This document shows, piece after piece, positions 54,691 through 64,000 of a stretch of 64,000 bases of DNA. Location: contig OX359191.1 in the NCBI GenBank assembly GCA_947172415.1, forward strand, positions 4,526,001 through 4,590,000, given 5' to 3'. This stretch comes from Chondrosia reniformis (lineage: Eukaryota > Porifera > Demospongiae > Chondrillida > Chondrillidae). The notes below the pieces were generated by a model that was given only the letters and a program-made list of their open reading frames with translations, did not search any database and was not told where the DNA came from. A program made the translations under genes and the position numbers. Within the stretch, counting starts at the first letter, position 1, and every line of letters begins with the position of its first letter.

Positions 54691-57600
54691 CTCTAAATAT
54701 AACTAGTTCAAATAAATAGTGCATCCACCTAGTACATACAACTAGTACAAAAAACTAGTAAAGACAACTAGAAACTAGTACATACAACTAGTATATATAT
54801 AAAATTAGTGCATTTAACTAATACATACAACTGGTAAATACGTACAACTAGTACACACATACAACTAGTTCATTCAACCAGTTACTAGTACATATAACTA
54901 GTACATGCGACTAGTACATAAAAGTAGTACGTACAACTAGTACATACAACTACTTCATAAAACTAGTATATAGCTAGTACAAAGAACTAGTGCATACATC
55001 TTGTACATAAAACTGGTTCATATCAAGTACACACAACTAGTACATACAACTAGTACATAGAATTAGTAAATATAACCAGCTAATACAGCTGGTACATACA
55101 AGTAGTACATATACCTAGTACATACACATATATACAGTACATATAAATAGTACGTATAACTAGTATATATAACTAGTACAAACAAATAGTGCATACACCC
55201 AGTACATGCAAATGTAACGAGTGCATATAAGTAGTACATACAACTAGTACATGCAACTAGTACATATAAATAGTACATACATCTACTACCAGGAAATACA
55301 CATATAACTGGAACTTATAAAAGTATATACACACAGTACATACAATTAGTATAAACAACTAGTACATACAACTATAAACTAGTATATACAACTAGTTCAA
55401 AGAAAGATTACATAATACTAGAACGTACAACTTGTATAAACAATTAGTGCATAGCTATTATTTATAACTAGTATATACATACAACTATTACATACAACTT
55501 TTACATACAGCTAGTACCTACAACTACTAAATATAACGAGGACTAGTACATAAAACTAGTGAATACAACTAGTACATACAATTAGTACATACAACTAGTA
55601 CATGCAATTAGTACAAACAACTAGTACATACAAAATAGTCCCCACATCTAGGACATACAATTAGTACATACAACTAGTACATTCAACTAGTCCATACAAA
55701 TAGGACAAACAACTAGGACATGTAACTAGTACATACATCTACTACATATAATCAGTAAATACACATATAACTGGAACTTATAAAAACTACATACACATAG
55801 TACATACAATTAGTACATACAACTAGTACATACAACTATAAACTAATATATACAACTAGTTCATAGAACTAGTACATAATGCTAGAACGTACAACTTGTA
55901 TAAACAACTAGTGCATAGCTATTATTTATAACTAGTATATACATACAACTAGTACATACAACTGGTACATAACTAGTACATACAACCAGTATATTCAAAT
56001 AGAACAAACAATTAGTACATACAACTATTACACACAACTTTTATATACAGCTAGTACCTACAACTACTAAATATAACGAGGACTAGTACATAAAACTAGT
56101 GAATACAACTAGTACATACAATTAGTACATACAACTAGTACATGCAATTAGTACAAACAACTAGTACATACAAAATAGTCCCCACATCTAGGACATACAA
56201 TTAGTACATACAACTAGTACATTCAACTAGTCCATACAAATAGGACAAACAACTAGGACATGTAACTAGTACATACATTTACTACATATAATCAGAAAAT
56301 ACACATATAACTGGAACTTATAAAAACTACATACACATAGTACATACAATTAGTACATACAACTAGTACATACAACTATAAACTAATATATACAACTAGT
56401 TCATAGAACTAGTACATAATACTAGAACGTACAACTTGTATAAACAACTAGTGCATAGCTATTATTTATAACTAGTATATACATACAACTAGTACATACA
56501 ACTGGTACATAACTAGTACATACAACCAGTATATTCAAATAGAACAAACAATTAGTACATACAACTATTACACACAACTTTTACATACAGCTAGTACCTA
56601 CAACTACTAAATATAACGAGGACTAGTACATAAAACTAGTGAATACAACTAGTACATACAATTAGTACATACAACTAGGACATGCAATTAGTACAAACAA
56701 CTAGTACATACAAAATAGTCCCCACATCTAGGACATACAATTAGTACATACAACTAGTACATTCAACTAGTCCATACAAATAGGACAAACAACTAGGACA
56801 TGTAACTAGTACATACATCTACTACATATAATCAGTAAATACACATATAACTGGAACTTATAAAAACTACATACACATAGTACATACAATTAGTACATAC
56901 AACTAGTACATACAACTATAAACTAATATATACAACTAGTTCATAGAACTAGTACATAATGCTAGAACGTACAACTTGTATAAACAACTAGTGCATAGCT
57001 ATTATTTATAACTAGTATATACATACAACTAGTACATACAACTGGTACATAACTAGTACATACAACCAGTATATTCAAATAGAACAAACAATTAGTACAT
57101 ACAACTATTACACACAACTTTTACATACAGCTAGTACCTACAACTACTAAATATAACGAGGACTAGTACATAAAACTAGTGAATACAACTAGTACATACA
57201 ATTAGTACATAAAACTAGGACATGCAATTAGTACAAACAACTAGTACATACAAAATAGTCCCCACATCTAGGACATACAATTAGTACATACAACTAGTAC
57301 ATTCAACTAGTCCATACAAATAGGACAAACAACTAGGACATGTAACTAGTACATACATCTACTACATATAATCAGTAAATACACATATAACTGGAACTTA
57401 TAAAAACTACATACACATAGTACATACAATTAGTACATACAACTAGTACATACAACTATAAACTAATATATACAACTAGTTCATAGAACTAGTACATAAT
57501 GCTAGAACGTACAACTTGTATAAACAACTAGTGCATAGCTATTATTTATAACTAGTATATACATACAACTAGTACATACAACTGGTACATAACTAGTACA

Positions 57601-58289
57601 TACAACCAGTATATTCAAATAGAACAAACAATTAGTACATACAACTATTACACACAACTTTTACATACAGCTAGTACCTACAACTACTAAATATAACGAG
57701 GACTAGTACATAAAACTAGTGAATACAACTAATACATACAATTAGTACATAAAACTAGGACATGCAATTAGTACAAACAACTAGTACATACAATTAGTAC
57801 ATACAACTAGTACATTCAATTAATCCATACAACTACAACAAAGAGCTAGGACATGTAACTAGTACATACACCTACTACATATAACTAGTAAATACACATA
57901 CCTTGTAATTATAAATAGTACATACAACTAGTACGTACAACTAATAGATAAAACTAGTTCATACAATTAGGACATAAAACTAGTACATAAAACTAGTACA
58001 TACAACTAGTACATACAACTAGAAACTAGTATATACAACTAGCTCACAGAATGAGTAAAACGTACAACTTGTATATTCAAATAGTACATAACTACTACAC
58101 CAACTCAACACATTCAAGTACAAGCATATACAAGCACAAGAACCTACCACTTGTACATACAACTAGTACACACAACTAGAACATACAACCAGTATATAGC
58201 TAGTACATACAACTAGTATATACATACAACTAGTACATACAACTAGTACCTACAACTAGTAAATATAACTAGTACATACAAGTAGTATA
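54691..58289 (-). repeat. 13-bp minisatellite, reverse orientation
   Basis: 3.6 kb of the same unit; its central part is organised as the 540-bp higher-order repeat listed separately. Confidence 0.94.
55500..57790 (-). repeat. 540-bp higher-order repeat, about 4.2 copies
   Basis: The block starting ACATACAGCTAGTACC recurs at 55502, 56042 (with one base change), 56582, 57122 and 57662, exactly 540 bp apart. Copies differ by only a few substitutions, far less than the basic 13-bp units differ from one another. A more diverged copy precedes at about 55200-55500. Recent unequal exchange or array amplification is indicated. Confidence 0.93.
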
Positions 58290-59770
58290 TACAATGGAAA
58301 AACCTCCTTATGGACCTACCTCCTTAGAACCATTACGCTGTGTGGTTTTGGCCTTCATCCTCTGGAGAATGTCATCCACCAAAAGTTCATCCCTGGACTG
58401 ACTGGACGATCGCCTTGCTCAAAAGTGGAAAGAGCACTACTGGCCCTCCCAGCAAGACTGGGGGGAATGGGTCTTGTGAACCCAGTCGCAGTGTGCAACC
58501 ATGAGTATGAAGCATCCAAACAGGTTAATTCCATCATTGCACAGGAAAGCACCTTCACAGAGGACCCTACAGGAAACAACCTGGCCAAAGCTGCAGTGAG
58601 AAAAGCAAGGATTGAAAGGCAAACAGACGAGGCGAATGAGTCTATGACCAGCTGCAACCAGCAGCATGTAGATTGCTCGAATGTGCTAGCGAGACAGGTG
58701 CATCATCTTGGATTTCCACTCTCCCTGTTGAAGAGCGTGGTTTCTGCCTCAGCAAGGGTGCCTTTAGGGATGCCATCAGCTTGCGCCACGGCTGGACCAT
58801 ACAGAATGTGAGTTCAACCTGTGCATGTGGTACTCCATTCTCAGTTGATCACGCAATGTCTTGCCACAAGGGTGGTCTACCTACCCTACGGCACAATGAG
58901 ATCCGTGACTTAGCAGCAGAACTGCTGAGGGAAGTATGCCACAACGTTTCTGTGGAGCCAGGGCTGCAGGCCATAGATGGTGAGCACATCCGACCATGTA
59001 CCGCCAATAGGGAGGATGAGGCAAGACTGGACATCAGAGCAAAAGGTTTCTGGAGCAGAGGTCAGGAGGCCTTTTTTGACGTAAAGTTTTTCCACCCAAA
59101 TGCCCCCACCTACCGCAACAGAGACCTGGCAGCTCTGTACAAGATGCATGAAGGAATCAAGAAGAGAGAGTATGGTGAACGAGTGAGGGAAGTTGAACGA
59201 GGAGTGTTCAACCCCTAGTCTTGTCAACTACAGGGGGTATGGCAAGAGAGTGCACTGTCTTTTTCAGAAGGGTGGCTGATGCCATTGCAGAGAAAAGAAA
59301 ACTGCACTACTCCCAAGTGATGGGGTGGCTTCAATGTAGGACCTCATTCGCATTGATCAGATCAGCAATCATGGCCATCAGAGGCTCCAGATCCAAAAGA
59401 CCATGTGGTTTTGCCAGCGTCATCCCCCTTGACACCTCTGAGGGCAAGGTTGGTCCTTAGACAATTAGGCATGTCACTTTTAAACAATATGACTTGAGCT
59501 GTTTTTGTCCCTTTAACTGAAACATTTCAGTACGTACGTATATGTACTTTTCAATGTGATAATAATTAGTTATTTATGTGTACAAATTTATTCATTGATT
59601 GCATTTAAACGTTAACTTTATGTTAATATTGTATTTTAATTTTCACAGATTAGTTTCTTCAACATTTTTCTTATTTGTTGTAAAAAAATTGGTTAATTAT
59701 TATTGAGAGAGAAATAAAAATAAAATGAAAAAATAAAAATAAAAATAAAAAAATAAATAAATCATAAAAA
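58290..59770 (+). pseudogene. 5'-truncated LINE-like retroelement 3' end, endonuclease-bearing
   Basis: The coding part begins at the array junction (TSLWTYLLRTITLCGFGLHP) and continues through FIPGLTGRSPCSKVERALLA and LPARLGGMGLVNP, a thumb-like region. A frameshift near 58665 leads to 58673-59218, with CACGTPFSVDHAMSC (zinc knuckle), RHNEIRDLAAELLREVC and DIRAKGFWSRGQEAFFDVKF, a PD-(D/E)xK-like nuclease core. A further piece (59221-59460) follows after a stop. The 3' end is an A-rich tail of AAAAT units (59710-59770). This architecture is common in invertebrate RT proteins with restriction-like endonucleases. Different family from 53311-54690. Confidence 0.72.
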
Positions 59771-60070
59771 CTACTATATACATACACCTAGTACATACAA
59801 CTAGTACATACAACTAGTAAATATAACTCATCCATGCAACTAGTATATACAATTAGTACTTGCAATTAGAACATATAACTAGTTCACACATCTACCACGT
59901 ATAATTAATACATAAAAATGTAGCTAGTACATATAAATAGTAAATAAACATAGTACATACAAGTAGTTCATACAACTACTAGTACATATAACGAGTACAT
60001 AAAACTAGGACCTATAACTAGCACACACCTACGACATATAATTAGTACATAAGTATATAACTAGTAAATC
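59771..60070 (-). repeat. 13-bp minisatellite, reverse orientation
   Basis: Short array between the LINE-like element and the Penelope palindrome. Confidence 0.9.
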
Positions 60071-60153
60071 ATGTGAAGGACTTCTGCGTGGCTAGGTTCT
60101 TGCATATCGGTACGATCGAGGGAACCACACTAGCCAAAATCAACTTAGAATAG

Positions 60154-60197
60154 ATTCCAAACGTTTCGGTCCAATCCAGGACCTTCATCAGTGGAAT
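60154..60197 (-). ncRNA. Hammerhead ribozyme (left copy)
   Basis: Mirror image of 63424-63467, identical in sequence: stem I AUUCCA/UGGAAU, core CUGAUGA, stem II GGUCC/GGACC, GAAA and cleavage after GUU. See the right copy for details. Confidence 0.85.
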
Positions 60198-60396
60198 TAA
60201 CACTTACAAAACTGAGATGGCAGACTTTATACACATGAAAAAAGCGGAAATAAGGTGTGAATAAATGTGTTGCTAGGGGATGACAGCTTGCATGCATGAG
60301 GTATAAGTCCTCTTGTTTAACTGTGATGTGATATACTGGTATAATGGAATATAAAGTAACTGAAATATGCTAACATGCAGTGACACAGTCTAATAA

Positions 60397-61758
60397 TCAA
60401 GAGGGTGTGTAGAGGTGGATAAGTGGGTTGTACACCCCTGGCAACGGGCCTTCATCTCGGTTCATCTTATGCCGTTCTGTTCGGATGTGCCAGGCTTCAA
60501 GGGTGCATCTCTGGCGGTACCGATGGTTTTGGTCCACCACTTCTGCATCCTCCCACTTGATGGTGTGGTCCTCCTCCATGGCATGCTCTGCCACCGCTGA
60601 CTGGGCTGCCTCGCCTAACCTCAGGGCCCTCTTGTGCTCTGTGAGGCGGTGCTTCAACGTCCTGCTGGTCTGACCGATGTAGACTTTGGGGCAGTTTCCA
60701 CAGGGAATCCTGTAGACTACACCAGTTCTTTGCGGTGCCGGGGTTGGGTCCTTCACTCTGACCAGTGACTGTCGCAGTGTGCAGTGTGGTCGGAAGCATG
60801 TTCGAATTCCCAGTGGGCTGAGAATCCTCCGGATGCATTCCGACAGATGGCGGATGTAGGGGAGGGTTACGGTGACCTTCGGCACATCCTCGTCAGGGTT
60901 GCAAGGTGGGGAAGTTGAGGGGTGCCAGTCCCTAGCAACTAGGCTTCCAGGATAGCCATTGTTGTGGAGGGCCTGTGCAACGTGCTTCTTCTCCTTCTCT
61001 CTATCTGGTACATCAGTACAGATCTTCTCCGCTCGATGGAGTAGAGTGCGTGCCACCGACACTTTGTGGGCCAAGGGGTGGTGCGATTGGAAGTCTAGGT
61101 ACCTATCCGTGTGTGTGCTCTTACGAAATACAGTAGTTGTCAGGGAGCCGTCTATGTGGTGGGTGATCTTTGTGTCCAGAAATGGTAGGGTGTTGTCTGT
61201 CTCTTCTTCAACTGTAAACTGGATGGATGCTTCGATGGTGTTCAGATGTGAGTGGAAGGCTTTGACCTGGTCTTGGGGCAGGGCAGTTACTGTGTCGTCC
61301 ACGTACCTCTTCCAGAAAGGGACTGGGGACTGGTACGTGGACAGTGCTCTCTCTTCTACACTCTCCATGACCAGGTTGGCCACTGTCACCGACACTGGGG
61401 AGCCCATGGCGGTGCCGAACGTCTGCTTGAAGAACTCTCTTCTGTATGCAAGGTAGGTCGCGTCCAGGCAGAATTGAAGGAGCTTCACTACCTGATCCGC
61501 TGAGAGTGCTGTTCGTTCAGATAGTGAGCTGTCCGCCTTGAGTCTCTCACCAGCCACACTTATTGCAAGGTCAGCAGGAACTCTCGTAAAGAGAGACACT
61601 ACATCAAATGACACCAGGATCATCCCACTGCTGAGGGTCTGACTTGTAATAAAGGAGGCAAATTCCGCTGAGTTCTTCACGTGCGAGGTGGACTTGCCAA
61701 CCAGCGGTGAAAGGATGGACACCAGGTGTTTGGATAGCTCATATGTTGGGGAGTTCAA
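60397..61758 (-). CDS. Penelope RT with C-terminal GIY-YIG (left copy)
   Basis: A 453-codon frame encoding most of a Penelope reverse transcriptase and the GIY-YIG endonuclease; the frame is open upstream to the palindrome centre (YGLPKIHKPETPLRPIVSFL). RT motifs: VSFDVVSLFTRVP (A), GTAMGSPVSVTVANL (B), WKRYVDDTV (C, catalytic DD), LPFLDTKI (D) and VFRKSTHTDRYL (E). Then GIY-YIG: GVVYRIPCGNCPKVYIGQT with CxxC between the halves, R-x3-H and the H-x5-H (EHAMEEDH). It ends YNPLIHLYTPS. There is no stop or frameshift, so the fragment is young. N-terminal RT1 is missing; the ATG at 61758 is internal to the real protein. Confidence 0.93.
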   Translation of the reverse strand: MNSPTYELSKHLVSILSPLVGKSTSHVKNSAEFASFITSQTLSSGMILVSFDVVSLFTRVPADLAISVAGERLKADSSLSERTALSADQVVKLLQFCLDATYLAYRREFFKQTFGTAMGSPVSVTVANLVMESVEERALSTYQSPVPFWKRYVDDTVTALPQDQVKAFHSHLNTIEASIQFTVEEETDNTLPFLDTKITHHIDGSLTTTVFRKSTHTDRYLDFQSHHPLAHKVSVARTLLHRAEKICTDVPDREKEKKHVAQALHNNGYPGSLVARDWHPSTSPPCNPDEDVPKVTVTLPYIRHLSECIRRILSPLGIRTCFRPHCTLRQSLVRVKDPTPAPQRTGVVYRIPCGNCPKVYIGQTSRTLKHRLTEHKRALRLGEAAQSAVAEHAMEEDHTIKWEDAEVVDQNHRYRQRCTLEAWHIRTERHKMNRDEGPLPGVYNPLIHLYTPS

Positions 61759-61862
61759 GAAGGATACAATTGGCCGAAGGGGGGTCTCCGGCTTGTGTAT
61801 CTTAGGCAGTCCATACTAAGATACACAAGCCGGAGACCCCCCTTCGGCCAATTGTATCCTTC

Positions 61863-63224
61863 TTGAACTCCCCAACATATGAGCTATCCAAACACCTGGT
61901 GTCCATCCTTTCACCGCTGGTTGGCAAGTCCACCTCGCACGTGAAGAACTCAGCGGAATTTGCCTCCTTTATTACAAGTCAGACCCTCAGCAGTGGGATG
62001 ATCCTGGTGTCATTTGATGTAGTGTCTCTCTTTACGAGAGTTCCTGCTGACCTTGCAATAAGTGTGGCTGGTGAGAGACTCAAGGCGGACAGCTCACTAT
62101 CTGAACGAACAGCACTCTCAGCGGATCAGGTAGTGAAGCTCCTTCAATTCTGCCTGGACGCGACCTACCTTGCATACAGAAGAGAGTTCTTCAAGCAGAC
62201 GTTCGGCACCGCCATGGGCTCCCCAGTGTCGGTGACAGTGGCCAACCTGGTCATGGAGAGTGTAGAAGAGAGAGCACTGTCCACGTACCAGTCCCCAGTC
62301 CCTTTCTGGAAGAGGTACGTGGACGACACAGTAACTGCCCTGCCCCAAGACCAGGTCAAAGCCTTCCACTCACATCTGAACACCATCGAAGCATCCATCC
62401 AGTTTACAGTTGAAGAAGAGACAGACAACACCCTACCATTTCTGGACACAAAGATCACCCACCACATAGACGGCTCCCTGACAACTACTGTATTTCGTAA
62501 GAGCACACACACGGATAGGTACCTAGACTTCCAATCGCACCACCCCTTGGCCCACAAAGTGTCGGTGGCACGCACTCTACTCCATCGAGCGGAGAAGATC
62601 TGTACTGATGTACCAGATAGAGAGAAGGAGAAGAAGCACGTTGCACAGGCCCTCCACAACAATGGCTATCCTGGAAGCCTAGTTGCTAGGGACTGGCACC
62701 CCTCAACTTCCCCACCTTGCAACCCTGACGAGGATGTGCCGAAGGTCACCGTAACCCTCCCCTACATCCGCCATCTGTCGGAATGCATCCGGAGGATTCT
62801 CAGCCCACTGGGAATTCGAACATGCTTCCGACCACACTGCACACTGCGACAGTCACTGGTCAGAGTGAAGGACCCAACCCCGGCACCGCAAAGAACTGGT
62901 GTAGTCTACAGGATTCCCTGTGGAAACTGCCCCAAAGTCTACATCGGTCAGACCAGCAGGACGTTGAAGCACCGCCTCACAGAGCACAAGAGGGCCCTGA
63001 GGTTAGGCGAGGCAGCCCAGTCAGCGGTGGCAGAGCATGCCATGGAGGAGGACCACACCATCAAGTGGGAGGATGCAGAAGTGGTGGACCAAAACCATCT
63101 GTACCGCCAGAGATGCACCCTTGAAGCCTGGCACATCCGAACAGAACGGCATAAGATGAACCGAGATGAAGGCCCGTTGCCAGGGGTGTACAACCCACTT
63201 ATCCACCTCTACACACCCTCTTGA
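61863..63224 (+). CDS. Penelope RT with C-terminal GIY-YIG (right copy)
   Basis: Identical to the left-arm protein except for one residue that I noticed, Leu in place of Arg in NHxYRQRC near the C-terminus (base 63100 T versus G in the left arm). Same RT motifs including YVDD, and the same endonuclease with CxxC and His pair. Like the left copy it lacks the N-terminal RT region, so it could make at best a partial enzyme. The Tyr and Arg residues of the GIY-YIG active site are present. Confidence 0.93.
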   Translation: MNSPTYELSKHLVSILSPLVGKSTSHVKNSAEFASFITSQTLSSGMILVSFDVVSLFTRVPADLAISVAGERLKADSSLSERTALSADQVVKLLQFCLDATYLAYRREFFKQTFGTAMGSPVSVTVANLVMESVEERALSTYQSPVPFWKRYVDDTVTALPQDQVKAFHSHLNTIEASIQFTVEEETDNTLPFLDTKITHHIDGSLTTTVFRKSTHTDRYLDFQSHHPLAHKVSVARTLLHRAEKICTDVPDREKEKKHVAQALHNNGYPGSLVARDWHPSTSPPCNPDEDVPKVTVTLPYIRHLSECIRRILSPLGIRTCFRPHCTLRQSLVRVKDPTPAPQRTGVVYRIPCGNCPKVYIGQTSRTLKHRLTEHKRALRLGEAAQSAVAEHAMEEDHTIKWEDAEVVDQNHLYRQRCTLEAWHIRTERHKMNRDEGPLPGVYNPLIHLYTPS

Positions 63225-63423
63225 TTATTAGACTGTGTCACTGCATGTTAGCATATTTCAGTTACTTTATATTCCATTATACCAGTATATCACATCACAG
63301 TTAAACAAGAGGACTTATACCTCATGCATGCAAGCTGTCATCCCCTAGCAACACATTTATTCACACCTTATTTCCGCTTTTTTCATGTGTATAAAGTCTG
63401 CCATCTCAGTTTTGTAAGTGTTA

Positions 63424-63467
63424 ATTCCACTGATGAAGGTCCTGGATTGGACCGAAACGTTTGGAAT
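63424..63467 (+). ncRNA. Hammerhead ribozyme (right copy)
   Basis: Complete hammerhead core: stem I AUUCCA (63424-63429) with UGGAAU (63462-63467), CUGAUGA (63430-63436), stem II GGUCC/GGACC (63438-63453), GAAA (63454-63457), minimal stem III CG, and cleavage after GUU (63461). A one-base-pair stem III is unstable alone, and such motifs are thought to act as dimers. Hammerheads are known in Penelope-like elements, where they probably process the transcript. Confidence 0.87.
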
Positions 63468-63517
63468 CTATTCTAAGTTGATTTTGGCTAGTGTGGTTCC
63501 CTCGATCGTACCGATAT

Positions 63518-64000
63518 ATAACTAGTACATATTAATAGTGCATCCACATAGTATATATAACTAGTACATAAAAGTAGTACATGCAACTAGAAACTGGTAC
63601 ATGCAACTAATATATACCATAAAACTAGTACATTTAACTAGTTCATACAACTATTATATACAAACAACTAGTTCATACAACTAGTATTTACAATTAGGTC
63701 GTACAACTAGTTCACACAACTATTAACTAGTACATATAACCAGTACATGCAACTAGTACATACAACTAGTACATACAACTAGTTCATAAAACTAGTACAT
63801 ACAACTAGTTCATACAACTAGTATTTACAATTAGTACGTACAACTAGTTGATACAACTAGTAACTAGTACATATAACTAGTACATTCAACTAGTACATAC
63901 AACTAGGACAAGCAACTAGGATATATAACTAGTACATACATCCAACTACATATAGCTAGTAAATACACATATACCTTGTAATTATAAATAATACATACAA
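63518..64000 (-). repeat. 13-bp minisatellite, reverse orientation, to window end
   Basis: Array continues beyond the window. 63520-63720 resembles 52420-52620 closely (shared: GTACATATTAATAGTGCATCCACAT split by small changes, CAATTAGGTCGTACAACTA), so a longer segment is duplicated between these arrays. Confidence 0.92.

Larger units (their letters stand above)
60071..61815 (-). mobile_element. Penelope-like element, left arm of palindrome
   Basis: A 5'-truncated element reading leftward. It contains the ORF 60397-61758, the 3' UTR and a hammerhead ribozyme at 60154-60197. It begins within RT motif 2 (YGLPKIHKPE, 61780-61815). 60071-60103 is extra 3' sequence not present in the right arm. 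Confidence 0.92.
61816..63517 (+). mobile_element. Penelope-like element, right arm of palindrome
   Basis: Reads rightward, starting in RT motif 2 (TKIHKPE), with the ORF 61863-63224, 3' UTR and hammerhead at 63424-63467. It ends CGTACCGATAT, after which minisatellite follows. Positions in the two arms add to 123621 throughout, so there are no indels between them over 1702 bp. Confidence 0.92.

Noticed and set aside
58275-59785. Target-site duplication around the LINE-like element (TATATACA on both sides)
   Set aside because: The motif is a frequent minisatellite variant, so the match is not informative.
61252-61503. Antisense frames inside the Penelope ORFs (also 60497-60838, 62165-62662, 62783-63124)
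   Set aside because: They are shadows of the RT and endonuclease frames and are mirrored because of the palindrome.
1-64000. tRNA, rRNA or snRNA genes
   Set aside because: No cloverleaf, A/B box pair or rRNA segment was recognised by eye; a covariance search would be needed to exclude small ones.

Overview
This is a eukaryotic, very probably invertebrate animal, genomic window. It contains animal-type retroelements (a CR1-like LINE with PHD finger and endonuclease, two LINE fragments with restriction-like endonucleases, two kinds of Penelope-like element), Helitrons with Rep, Pif1 helicase and OTU domains, exon-sized pieces with GT-AG splice signals, and no operons or bacterial ribosome binding sites. 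A sponge or other marine invertebrate would fit, but nothing visible fixes the taxon. Little of the window looks like host gene: one WD40-repeat exon (27.82-27.91 kb, minus) and a few candidate exons at 21.6-22.5 and 25.0-25.1 kb.

Layout. 0-0.9 kb: minus-strand CR1-like LINE remnant (2A-like motif, PHD-type finger, EEP endonuclease). 1.2-3.0 kb: plus-strand 5' half of a LINE with an SANT/Myb-like segment. 3.0-8.0 kb: degenerate 13-bp minisatellite interrupted by a TA-flanked MITE. 8.0-11.6 kb: composite repeat with two 45-bp-unit arrays, ending in a cruciform motif. 12.8-19.7 kb: Helitron 1, minus strand, almost complete in domain content but carrying several stops and frameshifts. 20.4-21.0 kb: 32-bp tandem repeat. 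21-30 kb: mostly non-repetitive DNA with candidate host exons, a 45-bp array bounded by direct repeats, G-rich DNA and palindromes. 30.25-34.63 kb: Helitron 2, plus strand, badly decayed and cut off just before its helicase. 35-64 kb: mainly 13-bp minisatellite carrying inserted elements: a Naiad-type Penelope element (40.5-43.6), two inverted hairpin elements (44.8, 50.0), a TIR element with an Ulp1-like protease fragment (51.3-52.1), LINE 3' fragments (53.3-54.7 minus; 58.3-59.8 plus), and a 3.4-kb near-perfect palindrome made of two head-to-head Penelope copies, each with a hammerhead ribozyme (60.1-63.5).

The most interesting signal is a recurring 2A-like ribosome-skipping motif (D-[V/I]-E-x-N-P-G-P). 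It occurs three times, near the N-terminus of three different element copies: the CR1-like LINE (799-825), Helitron 1 (19234-19260) and Helitron 2 (30631-30657). In both Helitrons it follows a leucine-rich hydrophobic stretch and precedes an array of 23-residue STPR-like repeats, then a cysteine-rich DUF6570-like region and the HUH Rep domain. This suggests a Helitron whose first product is a separately released hydrophobic leader and whose second is a Rep-helicase-OTU polyprotein with a repeat DNA-binding module.

The 13-bp minisatellite makes up roughly a third of the window. It keeps one orientation up to about 49.4 kb and the opposite orientation from about 49.6 kb, and includes a higher-order repeat of exactly 540 bp. 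Nearly all coding elements are broken; only the Penelope palindrome looks recent.
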